Positions 23,823-32,232 of a stretch of 64,000 nt of DNA are shown piece after piece. Position numbers and translations under genes: made by a program. The notes beneath the pieces were generated by a model that searched no databases, was not told the origin of the DNA, and saw nothing but the letters and a program-made list of their open reading frames with translations. The stretch is taken from positions 1 through 64,000 of the forward strand of contig CADCJI010000022.1 in assembly GCA_902801625.1 (NCBI GenBank), in the 5' to 3' direction. Within the stretch, counting starts at the first letter, position 1. The number at the start of each line of letters is the position of its first letter. This stretch comes from an uncultured Bacteroidia bacterium. GTDB taxonomy: Bacteria > Bacteroidota > Bacteroidia > Bacteroidales > F082.

Positions 23823-25418
23823 TTAAATATATCCAATACGACGAAACCCAATAACGCCTCTCCTTAACAGGAAGATTGTTTCTGGTTCGCACATTTCAGG
23901 TTCGCACATCTCGGGTTCGCACATTTCAGGTTCGCACATTTCAGGCTCACACATCTCGGGTTCACATATTTCCGTTCCTAAATACTCCAACACTTTATCT
24001 GGCAAACGATAATCTTGCTTTACCAATCCAAAGAAGGTTGAACCGCTAATAAGGCAATATGACATAATCGCTTTATCTGTCGTTTGATACACGAAATTGC
24101 CTATTACAGATCCTATGAAATTACCCAACAAGTATGAACCCGGTATAATTGACAGATAAACTTTAAACACAATTCCTAAACCGACACCAGCTCCAGTAAC
24201 AATGATATTCTTTATCAAGTTATCCGCCATTTGGTTTGCAGGCATATCTCCGGCAACGACCTTGAAAGAATCTGACAAGGTTTCCATTAAAACCACGGTT
24301 AATCCCGCAATAACACTTGGATCAATTGATTTCAATGAAGCACCTAATGCGCCACTTTTGCAAGCTGTAGTTAATGAAGCCGCAACAAATCCTCGGACAA
24401 AGCCCGTAGTCGCGCCATCCATTGCTGCAAAACCAACTTTCTTCAAATCATTCTTGTCAATTCGACCTTGTTTGATCAGCTTGTCAATGCACTTGTATAT
24501 CTCAGGCGCAGTTTTTAGAACGAAAGAAATTACGGCTGCAGATAATCCAGCCCGAAGACCTTCTTTAATGATGTATTGAAAATCTATCAGTTCTTCGGTC
24601 GTCAAACCATAATCACTTGCTTTAAATTTCCCTTCCTTTGCTAGGGCTGCAATCTCTTTTGCCTCTCTTTCAGTCAATTCGATAGAACTAACACCATCAG
24701 ATGATTCAAGTTTTGTTGCCAATCGATTCAAAGTGTCTTGATAACGCGCAACCTGCTCTGGTCTTGTCAAAGATTCCTTGGCAATTCTCCATTTCAAGTA
24801 CTCTACGGCTTCCTTCATCTGGTCGGCTGGGATTATTCTGACCTGACCACTATAAATCGGGTCGTACAAGGGAGTATCCTCATCAATACCTTTTTCTTTC
24901 AAATAATCAAGAAAGGATAAATCTGTTCTGCCAGATTGACTTTTAAATTGAGAATATCGCTGAAAGAAACTTATTGACTGGGCATCTGCACTTTTTTGGC
25001 CATCAGCATAGTATTTCAAACCATATTTTACTCCGAAATTACTAGTGATATCAGCTGAAGCAAAATCATGACTCCTATCAACAATAGTTTCTGCATTTGT
25101 TCCATTTATAGCTAAAAACTCTTCCAAGCCTAACAACGATCTATCCTTTGCAGTTTCGACCACCGACCCATCTAATGTAAAATTCAACTTGCCTTTAACA
25201 GCAGAATCAGTATTAAATGTTCCTGAATGCCAAAATTCTGCAATATCGCCTTTGAGTTTATCTGTTAAAGTATTATACCCCGCGACACTGTTTATATTAG
25301 ACTCTAAATCAGAAATTCTGTCAGCAACATTCTTGACATAATCCTCTCCCATCCGAGCAGCAACAAAGCTGTCTGTATTGCGGCAAAACGCTTTGTATCC
25401 GTCATTGAAACTCATCAT
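23823..25418 (-). CDS. Putative nuclease-like/membrane protein with CEPEM tail (second gene of a two-gene cassette)
   Basis: Residues about 118-135 of this 531-residue protein (SADITSNFGVKYGLKYYADG), followed near 190 by YSGQVRIIPADQMKEAVEYL, mirror the nuclease-like block of the protein at 18877. A helical linker (about 200-285) leads to a long hydrophobic Gly/Ala-rich region (about 300-470) including GATTGFVRGFVAASLTTACK, VTGAGVGLGIVFKVYLSII and LLGNFIGSVIGNFVY, likely several membrane helices. The tail carries five CEPEM repeats and one CEPET. It overlaps the upstream gene by 4 bp (ATGA). It recalls uncharacterised proteins of gut bacteria; the function is unknown. Confidence 0.55.
   Translation of the reverse strand: MMSFNDGYKAFCRNTDSFVAARMGEDYVKNVADRISDLESNINSVAGYNTLTDKLKGDIAEFWHSGTFNTDSAVKGKLNFTLDGSVVETAKDRSLLGLEEFLAINGTNAETIVDRSHDFASADITSNFGVKYGLKYYADGQKSADAQSISFFQRYSQFKSQSGRTDLSFLDYLKEKGIDEDTPLYDPIYSGQVRIIPADQMKEAVEYLKWRIAKESLTRPEQVARYQDTLNRLATKLESSDGVSSIELTEREAKEIAALAKEGKFKASDYGLTTEELIDFQYIIKEGLRAGLSAAVISFVLKTAPEIYKCIDKLIKQGRIDKNDLKKVGFAAMDGATTGFVRGFVAASLTTACKSGALGASLKSIDPSVIAGLTVVLMETLSDSFKVVAGDMPANQMADNLIKNIIVTGAGVGLGIVFKVYLSIIPGSYLLGNFIGSVIGNFVYQTTDKAIMSYCLISGSTFFGLVKQDYRLPDKVLEYLGTEICEPEMCEPEMCEPEMCEPEMCEPEMCEPETIFLLRRGVIGFRRIGYI
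23884..23973. repeat. 15-bp tandem repeat encoding CEPEM
   Basis: Six copies of a 15-bp unit, close to GGTTCGCACATTTCA on the plus strand, encode CEPEM pentapeptides near the C terminus. Units vary by one to three bases. Gain or loss of units keeps the frame. Confidence 0.9.
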
Positions 25419-25942
25419 TCAGGTATTATTAGTTTCATATGGTTGTCTTTGCAGAGATAATCGATTGCTTTTGTATACAAAACGTAACTCTTTGCTGCTT
25501 TTTTATAGCCAAATTTCAGATTTTGATGTAAAACCATCCAACCTAACGGGTCTCCAGATAAAAAGCCTAATCTACGCAGCCATGGCCTATCAAACTCAGG
25601 AATAGGCAATTCTTTGCCACATTCATCATAATAGACCTTGTCATCATCAACGGATGAATCAACAACAATTCCATGCAAATTACCATTAGAAAGCATACGG
25701 ACACCTTCTGCTATAATAGTCTCTTTTGCAAAATTATGTGGTAAAAAAGTCTTTTTTGTCAACTTCTCATTCAAAAACAAGACACGATTGTTGTTTGATA
25801 ATGCATTGCGATGCTCATTATAGTTTTTATCCGTCCAAATCGCAACCGTGTATTTGCCAGATAGTTTATTAAACAAATTAGTAGCATGGGCTTCTGTGAA
25901 CTCGTCATAAACGACATACAATTCAGCGTTAATCTTTTCCAT
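25415..25942 (-). CDS. Small alpha/beta (Rossmann- or TIR-like) protein, first gene of the cassette
   Basis: The 175-residue protein starts with alternating strands and helices: AELYVVYDEF, TEAHATNLFNKLSG, KYTVAIWTDKNYNEHRNAL and NRVLFLNEKL. This flavodoxin/TIR-like order contrasts with the C-terminal part, LSGDPLGWMVLHQNLKFGYK, followed by a helical, basic end. No signal peptide. It overlaps the 531-residue gene by 4 bp, so the two are translationally coupled. The fold suggestion comes from the pattern alone. It may sense or modify a nucleotide and control the membrane protein. Confidence 0.5.
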   Translation of the reverse strand: MEKINAELYVVYDEFTEAHATNLFNKLSGKYTVAIWTDKNYNEHRNALSNNNRVLFLNEKLTKKTFLPHNFAKETIIAEGVRMLSNGNLHGIVVDSSVDDDKVYYDECGKELPIPEFDRPWLRRLGFLSGDPLGWMVLHQNLKFGYKKAAKSYVLYTKAIDYLCKDNHMKLIIPE

Positions 25943-26034
25943 TTTGTTTCTATTTAATTGGTTAAACTTTTAATAATCTGTTTCCTCCGCCTACAAGTCC
26001 CACCAAGGCTGGCTTTATACATATTGGTCATGGC

Positions 26035-26324
26035 ACAAGAAAAGCGTGAGACTTGATTCTGTCAAGTCCATCAAACTATAGGTATCGCCAAACACCCGTT
26101 ACGAAATGAACTGAAGAAACAAATACCCCACGCTCGTTTTTATCTCAATCAGGTGTTTCACGCACCACATTGATAACAAAAACAATAAGTGAGCATTAGT
26201 CCTTGTCCCTCGTAACTTAAAATTGGCGATTTCATAGTTTGGGACTATAGGAATGCCTTCCTTGCCGAGTCAGGATTTCTCCCCCAACTCGCTGCAAATA
26301 TAGTCATTTTTCAGACTAATGCTC
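26035..26324. repeat. 0.3 kb structured repeat, copy A
   Basis: Copy A resembles 27314-27612. Potential stems shared by both copies are AGCGTG (26043-26048) with CACGCT (26129-26134); ATCGCCAA (26084-26091) with TTGGCGAT (26223-26230); GAGCATTAGTC (26191-26201) with GACTAATGCTC (26314-26324); and CGAGT (26266-26270) with ACTCG (26287-26291). The third stem differs from copy B by one compensated base pair. No protein of credible length is encoded. Confidence 0.7.
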
Positions 26325-26775
26325 AGTTTGTCGATATTTTTTCTTCGTATTATTCATTTCAATTTCAAGTCGTTTTCTTTCTGGATTGTTTCGTCGTTCC
26401 TCCTCGCAATGACGCGAAGCGGTACAACAGCCAAGGCATAAAGAAAGAGCGCGTCCCAACCTTTCTCATTCCGCTGGATGGCTCTGGTAAACCGTATCAA
26501 AAAATGAGGAAAAGCAGTCCACGCCCTATAACAATAAGGTGTGGACATTTGCCGCGTCTCGTCCCTTGATAGAATTTTACCAGAATTTACCAGTCGGAAC
26601 TGCGTCGCCAAACGTCCTTCGCAAGATGTCCTTTCGCCGAAGCGATGCCGCAAAGATAGCAATTCTTTCCTTACCGTCACAGACATCCGCCGTTTTTTCG
26701 CGGACTGCTCGTTGGTCATATCTTCTTTCTTGCCTTGCATGGCGCGAAAATAGGGGCTTTTTGGCGGACGGCAAG
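26325..26775. other. Non-coding stretch with a REP-like palindrome
   Basis: No convincing gene is present. GGATTGTTTCGTCGTTCCTC at 26384 followed by CTCGCAATGACG is a dispersed motif seen in many bacterial genomes. GTGGACATTTGCCGCG (26542) and GCGCGAAAATAGGGGCTTTT (26741) stand out only as local repeats of sequence near 27660. Confidence 0.4.
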
Positions 26776-26968
26776 GGAATGTAGTGAATTATAGTAAATA
26801 CTTTGGGGGCACACAGATTACACAGATTTCTCAGATTTTCTGCCTGCGGCAGCCGCTCGCCATCGGCGAGCAATATCTGTGTGATCTGTGGAATCCGTGT
26901 GACAAAAAAAATGCATACTTTCGGGCCTTAACGCATAATAATTTTGACTTATAGCCCAAAAGTCTGCA
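26776..26968. repeat. 0.19 kb palindromic repeat, copy A
   Basis: It begins GGAATGTAGTGAATTATAG and is about 90% identical by eye to 27695-27888. The centre folds: CACAGATTACACAGAT (26812-26827) pairs with ATCTGTGTGATCTGTG (26875-26890) with one mismatch, enclosing GCCTGCGGC and CTCGCCATCGGCGAG hairpins. Confidence 0.85.
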
Positions 26969-27009
26969 AAAACCTGTTGTGTTGCCAATAATGGATAGTG
27001 AGTGTGCTT

Positions 27010-27043
27010 ATAGGGGAACGGTTTCTTCCTACCGCTCCCCTAT
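27010..27043. terminator. Strong hairpin, probable terminator
   Basis: ATAGGGGAACGGT and ACCGCTCCCCTAT form a 13-bp stem with one mismatch. It lies 11 bases beyond the stop of the small gene at 27054 (minus); the plus-strand side is followed by TCTGTTTGC. Confidence 0.6.
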
Positions 27044-27053
27044 TCTGTTTGCT

Positions 27054-27224
27054 TTAACTGACTTTTCTCCAATAATGCGAGCCTCCATTGTTGGCGGGGC
27101 ATCCCCTCAATGGGAACGGGCCTATCATTGAACTGGCTCCGCATTTGGAGCATTGCCATACGTTGTCAAGAAGCCCGTTTTTCACATTCATCGAGCTTTG
27201 GCTTTTGAAATCGTTGATATGCAT
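27054..27224 (-). CDS. Small Cys/His zinc-ribbon-like protein or gene remnant
   Basis: The 56-residue product, read from MHINDFKSQSS, ends VWQCSKCGASSMIGPF, GCPANNGGSHYWRKVS. The CxxCG and GCP..GGSHxW arrangement is a known small tail motif in Bacteroidales proteins. An upstream in-frame ATG at 27401 would run through the structured repeat and is rejected. It may be the surviving end of a larger gene. Confidence 0.45.
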   Translation of the reverse strand: MHINDFKSQSSMNVKNGLLDNVWQCSKCGASSMIGPFPLRGCPANNGGSHYWRKVS

Positions 27225-27313
27225 CACATTATCCCTAAATACGTGTCGGGCGCAACTTTTTTCTTTGCCCGCAAATCTCACCGAGACAGGCATTTTCGTT
27301 TTTGATATTGGCA

Positions 27314-27612
27314 ACAAGAAAAGCGTGAGACTCGATTCACTCAAGCCGCTTGCTTGTAGGTATCGCCAAACACCTTTTACGGAACGGTTCGGAGAATACA
27401 ATATCCCACGCTTGTTTTCTTATCAATATGTCCAAAGGCAACCTATCTTCCTTCCATTGATATGATAACAAAAACAAAAATGAGCATTGGTCCTCGTCTC
27501 CCGTATCATTTTGGCGAATTTTACAAGCAGAGACTCAGGAATGCCTTCCTTGCCGAGTTAGGATGTCTCCCCCAACTCGCTGCAAATATAGTCATTTTTC
27601 AGACCAATGCTC
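27314..27612. repeat. 0.3 kb structured repeat, copy B
   Basis: The same stems as copy A: AGCGTG (27322-27327) with CACGCT (27407-27412), here extended by AAGAAA/TTTCTT flanks; TCGCCAAA (27363-27370) with TTTGGCGA (27510-27517); GAGCATTGGTC (27482-27492) with GACCAATGCTC (27602-27612); CGAGTT (27554-27559) with AACTCG (27574-27579). On the minus strand a TATATTTG box (27583-27590) precedes the CGAGTT hairpin, and U-rich sequence (ATTTTTGTTTTTG) follows the long stem. Confidence 0.7.
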
Positions 27613-27694
27613 TATTTGATGGGTATTTTTCTTCGGATGGTTCATCGCTCGCTAATTTTTCGGCGAAAATAGGGACTTCCCTTTTATCAGCAAT

Positions 27695-27888
27695 GGAATG
27701 TAGTGAATTATAGTAAGTACTTTGGGGGTCACACAGATTACACAGATTTCTCAGATTTTCTGCCTGCGGCAGCCGCTCGCCATCGGCGAGCAATATCTGT
27801 GTGATCTGTGAAATCCGTGTGACAAAAAAACGAACACTTTCGGGCATTAACGCATAAAAATCACGACATTCGGCCCAAAAGTCTGCAA
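27695..27888. repeat. 0.19 kb palindromic repeat, copy B
   Basis: Same element as 26776-26968; palindrome arms at 27732-27747 and 27795-27810. It ends ten bases before the stop codon of the gene at 27898. Confidence 0.85.
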
Positions 27889-27897
27889 TTTTTGGAG

Positions 27898-29187
27898 TCA
27901 TACCACAAACTTGCACACCTCTGGATAGAACTCCGACATCTGCTTCCGGAACTCCGAATCGGCTGAGTTGGCATAGCTGCTGTCGCGGTCTTTCACCCAC
28001 TCGGGACCAGTGAAGAAACAGCGCATTTTCCGGTAATCGCCACGATCGGAAAGGAAACGGACAAGGTAAATCAACTCGTAGGACTTGCCATTCTTGCCGT
28101 GCCATTCTATCACGGGCAACTCCTCCCCTTCTGGTCGACATCTTCCCGTCAAGCGGTAGGCATACAAGGCTTTCACTTCGTTGTCGTCGGCAATATAGCC
28201 CTTGTCGGCAAGCCAGTCGATAAAGGCCACGAAGGTATCCACACCTTGCTTTTTCAAGGCATCATCCATATAGAAAAACTCTTTCGGTGTGTTGGATTTG
28301 TGCTGCCAGTCGAAGAAGTCATCGGGCAGTGCGAAAGGCTCTACAGGCTTCGGCTTAGGGTTTTGGTATTCTTCCCATATCTTATCAATCAAGTCTTTGG
28401 CCAAGGGATTGTCGAAAATCGGGTCAATCAAGTTGCGTTCCTTCAGCGTAAAGTCACCGTACAAGTCCCAATAATAATGGAGATGTGTGGCCAAATCGGT
28501 TTCCAAGAAATGGCGGTAGTCTGAGAAATATCGGTCCAAGGCTTCGTCACTGTCGTCATCATCCAACACCTCGGCTGAGGGCTGCCAACGCTTTATGGCT
28601 TCCAGCATTTTCCCGTTGTCGGCACCGTTCTTCTCATGAAGATGACCCGCCATATAGTCAAGATAATAGGTAAGGTCATCACCCTTCATCTCGGCACCTG
28701 AGGCCGTGTCGTCCATACAACAGGAACACAACCTGGCCAAAGCCGTCAAGTCGCACTGGGCATGTTCCAACGCCGAAACGAAAGCATCCTTGTCGCCATT
28801 TTCAACACATTCAAGCAGTTGTGTCTTCTCGTTCGATGGCATTCCCAAAACGGAAAGAAACTCCATGACCGTAGATTTGAGCAGTTTCCTCAAGGTGTTG
28901 AACATCTCCTCAGGCATCATAAAGACAGCCTCCGAGTCATCATTGACGATGTTCTCCTTCTCCTCCACGATGAAGCGGTTGTTGTGGACAAAGACAATGG
29001 CATTGTCAAAAGGCCCGTTCACTTCTTTCCACAACCTTAGCGTTTCTTTGATGTTCTCTTCAGTCTCATCATCCCGAATGACCTCCTCCACATCGTTCAT
29101 AGCCTCTCCAGCCAAAGGTGTTTCAATGGCCTGCTTCAGCCCCTCAAAATAGAGCCTTTTCTTGATTATTTCGTCTTTGCCGTTCAT
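27898..29187 (-). CDS. Unrecognised acidic protein, paralogue of 20871-22652 over its C-terminal domain
   Basis: The 429-residue cytoplasmic protein has a helical N-terminal half rich in Asp and Glu. FALPDDFFDWQHKSN near residue 290 introduces the domain shared with 20871-22652: FIDWLADKGYIADDNEVKAL, AYRLTGRCRPEGEE and VIEWHGKNGKSYELIYLVRF. Its GC content is higher than that of the rest of the island, and a -7 box lies at 29193. Function unknown. It marks the end of the accessory island. Confidence 0.6.
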   Translation of the reverse strand: MNGKDEIIKKRLYFEGLKQAIETPLAGEAMNDVEEVIRDDETEENIKETLRLWKEVNGPFDNAIVFVHNNRFIVEEKENIVNDDSEAVFMMPEEMFNTLRKLLKSTVMEFLSVLGMPSNEKTQLLECVENGDKDAFVSALEHAQCDLTALARLCSCCMDDTASGAEMKGDDLTYYLDYMAGHLHEKNGADNGKMLEAIKRWQPSAEVLDDDDSDEALDRYFSDYRHFLETDLATHLHYYWDLYGDFTLKERNLIDPIFDNPLAKDLIDKIWEEYQNPKPKPVEPFALPDDFFDWQHKSNTPKEFFYMDDALKKQGVDTFVAFIDWLADKGYIADDNEVKALYAYRLTGRCRPEGEELPVIEWHGKNGKSYELIYLVRFLSDRGDYRKMRCFFTGPEWVKDRDSSYANSADSEFRKQMSEFYPEVCKFVV

Positions 29188-29192
29188 GGGTG

Positions 29193-29200
29193 CAAAAGTA
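29193..29200 (-). promoter_or_regulatory. -7 box of the gene at 27898-29187
   Basis: TACTTTTG on the minus strand, five bases before the ATG, implying a leaderless or nearly leaderless transcript. Confidence 0.45.
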
Positions 29201-29226
29201 ATGTTTTTACTGACAAAACAAAAAAA

Positions 29227-29253
29227 GTCCTCGGCATCATCGACACCGAGGAC
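29227..29253 (-). terminator. Terminator of the M49 peptidase gene
   Basis: GTCCTCGG and CCGAGGAC pair around an 11-base loop, followed on the minus strand by TTTTTTTGTTTTG. Confidence 0.85.
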
Positions 29254-29276
29254 TCATTGTTATTCTTCCTTCCAGC

Positions 29277-31367
29277 TTAATGTTTGGCCTTCAAGAAGCT
29301 GTATTCCTTGCCATATTTCAAGTGCTGGGCCACGAAATCGGAAGGATACTCGACCTTGTAGTCCACCACCTGGCCGTTTTCCATGACGGGCACAATTTCG
29401 GGATTGATGAAACCACCATAAGGCTTCAGACCCAGGGCGTTGTAACGCTCCTTGACTTCCTTATGCAGCTCGGGATCGACCTTGACGGCGTACTTTTCCA
29501 CGATGGCCTTGCCCGCGGCATAGTCGCCTTCGCTCTTGATGCGCTGGATCTCTGCCAACAGCTCACCGAACAAGCCTCGCAAAGCCTCGAAGTCGTTGAT
29601 GACGAAGTAGGTCTTGCCGTTCTCTACCTTCTTTTCGATGACATCTTTTTGTGGGGTTTGTACAGACGTTGCGCGCAACGTCTCTACCTTGCCATGCTCA
29701 TAGCACCATTCAGAAATCAATTTTCGGTTCTGCATGTGTGCCTCGGTGACATCCTTGCCCAGCTCCACACGAGCCAGCTGCGACATCATACCGTTGCGGA
29801 TATAGGAGCAGTACTCGGCCTTATAAGCCTCGGCATCAGGCATCACACCCAACTCCACCATCCTCGGCTCGGCCAGGAAATACAGACCAAAGAGGTCGGC
29901 ACGGGCTTCCTCCAAAGTGGAGCTAAATTCCTTCAAGGCACCAGGCTGTGTGCCAGGTAGCAGCTTGCCCGAACCATGGCCCAAGCACTCGTGCAGGTTG
30001 GTGTGCACCACATCGGCATCGGAACCATATTTCTTGCAGAGATCGACTTCCTCCTGCGAGTAGGCAAACTCTGCCAAGACGCTCCTCGGGCATTCATCGG
30101 CAGCCTTGTCATAGGCTTCCATCAGGTTGGTGATGGTCACCGATTTGGAGCCGTAGTCCTTGCGAATCCAGTCAGCATTGGGCAAGTTGATGCCAATCGG
30201 GGGCGAGGGGAAGCAGTCGCCAGCCAGCGTGGTGACAATGATACTCTTGGCCGAGACGCCCTTGCACTCCTCTTTCCTGAAGCGCGGGTCGACGGGCGAA
30301 TGGTCTTCAAACCACTGGGCATTCTCGCTGATGGTGTTGGAACGCACGGTAGCCTCCAAATCCTTATAGTCAACGACAGCCTCCCAAGTGGCCTTCATAC
30401 CCATCGGGTCGGCATAGTCCTCAATGAAACCGTTCACGAAATCAATGTGGGAAAGCGAGTCTTGTACCCAAGCAATGTTGTATTCATCCCAGGTCTTCAG
30501 GTCGCCCGTGGTGTAATAGTCGATGAGCTTCTGCGTGTACTTGCGTTGGCTGTCGTTCTCCGCCACCTCGTTGGCCTTCTGCAGCCAGCCGATGATGGCT
30601 TGGATGGCCTCGCCATACAGACCGTCCGCTTTGTAAACATCTTCATAGATCTTGCCATTTTCCTTCACCAGCTTGGAATTCAGTCCGTAGCTGATGGGGG
30701 TGGCGTCGTTGGGCTTGCGCATCTTGTTGTAGAAGGCTTCCACCTCGGCCTTTTTGATGTCGCCCTCATAGAAGTTCACCGCCGAGTTGACAATGATATC
30801 ATCCTCACTGCTGCGGCGCACCTTGTAGAGCTCTTCGTCGAAGACCACAGGCGTCAGGAAAGCGATGAAGTCATCCACCGTCTCGCCCTCGTTGAGCGGG
30901 AGCAGGTTAGCGTCGCTGCCCTTAATCAAGTCGGCGAAATAGGTCTCGCTGACCTCTGGGAAGAATTTGTCCTCGGCATAATGGTGATGAATACCATTGC
31001 TGAAGAACACACGCTTGGCATAGACCACGAAGTTCTGGAAATCGGCACTCTCTCGATCGCCTTGATACGAGTTCAGCACAGCCTCGATGGTCTTGCGGAC
31101 CACCAGATTGTACTTGCAGTTTTGGTCGGCGAGGATATCGCGACCACATTTGGCGGCTTCACCCAAATAATAGATGTAGTTCTTCTGTTGCAGCGTCAGT
31201 TGGTCCCAGTCCGGGATTTGGTAACGCATGATCCTCAAGTCGGCGAACTCGTCCACCAGATACTTGAATTCCTCTTTGGGCTGGGGCTGTTCGACGGGTT
31301 TCTCCTCTTTCGGAGCGCAGCCCACCATAGCGGCAGCCATTCCAATGCAAATCATTATTTTTTTCAT
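29277..31367 (-). CDS. Dipeptidyl-peptidase III family (M49) lipoprotein
   Basis: The 696-residue zinc peptidase removes dipeptides from the N terminus of oligopeptides. The zinc motif HECLGHGSGKLL near residue 458 is the HExxGH-type M49 signature (typical DPP III has HELLGH). The third ligand lies in LEEARADLFGLYF near 487. A lipoprotein signal (AAAMVGCAPKEEK) places it on the periplasmic or outer surface, unlike cytosolic eukaryotic DPP III. It is followed by its own terminator. Monocistronic. Confidence 0.93.
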   Translation of the reverse strand: MKKIMICIGMAAAMVGCAPKEEKPVEQPQPKEEFKYLVDEFADLRIMRYQIPDWDQLTLQQKNYIYYLGEAAKCGRDILADQNCKYNLVVRKTIEAVLNSYQGDRESADFQNFVVYAKRVFFSNGIHHHYAEDKFFPEVSETYFADLIKGSDANLLPLNEGETVDDFIAFLTPVVFDEELYKVRRSSEDDIIVNSAVNFYEGDIKKAEVEAFYNKMRKPNDATPISYGLNSKLVKENGKIYEDVYKADGLYGEAIQAIIGWLQKANEVAENDSQRKYTQKLIDYYTTGDLKTWDEYNIAWVQDSLSHIDFVNGFIEDYADPMGMKATWEAVVDYKDLEATVRSNTISENAQWFEDHSPVDPRFRKEECKGVSAKSIIVTTLAGDCFPSPPIGINLPNADWIRKDYGSKSVTITNLMEAYDKAADECPRSVLAEFAYSQEEVDLCKKYGSDADVVHTNLHECLGHGSGKLLPGTQPGALKEFSSTLEEARADLFGLYFLAEPRMVELGVMPDAEAYKAEYCSYIRNGMMSQLARVELGKDVTEAHMQNRKLISEWCYEHGKVETLRATSVQTPQKDVIEKKVENGKTYFVINDFEALRGLFGELLAEIQRIKSEGDYAAGKAIVEKYAVKVDPELHKEVKERYNALGLKPYGGFINPEIVPVMENGQVVDYKVEYPSDFVAQHLKYGKEYSFLKAKH

Positions 31368-31454
31368 TTTTGAGTTTGTTATGTAACTGTTATCTATAAT
31401 AATGCTGTTTTTTTTTTGACTTCGGGACTGCGGGACTGCGAGACGCTCATGTAC

Positions 31455-32204
31455 TTAATACTTGAACCTGATCGAGACCTCAGAAAGAAAGTCGTGTTTC
31501 TTATAGTTTTCGGAGGGAACACGGCTGCGGTATTCGTAGGAAAACGCAATGTCTATGAAAAACTTCCGAGTGATCTGTGTTTGCAGCTTGGTGTTGCAGT
31601 TGATGATGTAGTCATCGAAATCGAGCACCGAAGGTTGATAGAATGTGGTATGCAGCAAAGTGAGGTTTTCGGCAAGCCTTTGCTTGATCTTAGGGCGAAT
31701 CGAGATGCGGTAGTTGTTGTTGAGAAGGTGGGTCTCATCAGTGAAGTCGGTCCAATCGTAGACGAAAGCCGCGCTGATGGAATAGTCGCAGATGGCAGGG
31801 ATGGTGTAGATGCGATATTTCATTCCGGCAAGCCCGCTCAGCCTGAGGTCATAGCCCTTGTATTTGTTGGTAAGCATCTCACAGGCCAGAAATGGAGAAT
31901 ATTTTCCATACTGGTACAAGTCCATCTTGAAGCCGCCGTTAATCTCAAAATTGGTCTCCTTCCATCGCTGGTCGGTGGCATTCCTGTCGATGAGTGAGCT
32001 ATAAAGCAGCTTGTAGCGGGCATCGAATGCAATCAGGCTATCGTTGCGCTCAATGGCACCGTCGTTGCTGATGTTGCAGTTGTTGACATTGCCCGCGTTA
32101 AAAGAAGCACCAAGGCCGAAGTTATAATGCCATTTGTTTTGTGCCTTGGCGCACATTACACTGAAAGCCAACAACACAAACAGAGAAAGCCGCAACTTGT
32201 TCAT
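31455..32204 (-). CDS. DUF481-like outer membrane beta-barrel protein
   Basis: The 249-residue protein starts at 32204 with a signal peptide (MNKLRLSLFVLLAFSVMCAK). The mature part alternates strands such as WHYNFGLGASFNAGNVNN, KYKGYDLRLSGLAGMKYRIY and FFIDIAFSYEYRSRVPSENY, matching the DUF481/YdiY-type barrel. It starts 28 bases after the esterase gene ends and is probably cotranscribed. Function unknown. Confidence 0.75.
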   Translation of the reverse strand: MNKLRLSLFVLLAFSVMCAKAQNKWHYNFGLGASFNAGNVNNCNISNDGAIERNDSLIAFDARYKLLYSSLIDRNATDQRWKETNFEINGGFKMDLYQYGKYSPFLACEMLTNKYKGYDLRLSGLAGMKYRIYTIPAICDYSISAAFVYDWTDFTDETHLLNNNYRISIRPKIKQRLAENLTLLHTTFYQPSVLDFDDYIINCNTKLQTQITRKFFIDIAFSYEYRSRVPSENYKKHDFLSEVSIRFKY

Positions 32205-32232
32205 TTCTTGTCGTTTAGATGCAGAAGGCGGC

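Noticed and set aside
27225-27401. Upstream extension of the small Cys-rich gene to an ATG at 27401
   Set aside because: The extension would translate the structured repeat copy B. The equivalent frame in copy A is interrupted, so the repeat is not conserved as coding.
26035-27612. Retron or transposon-associated guide RNA
   Set aside because: No reverse transcriptase, TnpB or TnpA gene lies nearby, so the structured repeats are only described as such.
29976-31373. Long plus-strand open frame (465 codons) antisense to the M49 peptidase
   Set aside because: The minus strand encodes a complete M49 enzyme with motifs, while the antisense translation has no recognisable features. Similar long antisense frames over lpxL, GWxTD, rho, mpl and the PurF-like gene (8687-9556, 9971-11011, 43084-44364, 45445-46557, 53477-54814) were dismissed for the same reason; they come from codon bias.
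31408-31420. Ten-base T run upstream of the M49 gene as a phase-variable tract
   Set aside because: It lies outside any coding frame and away from a recognisable promoter spacer, so there is no reason to infer switching.
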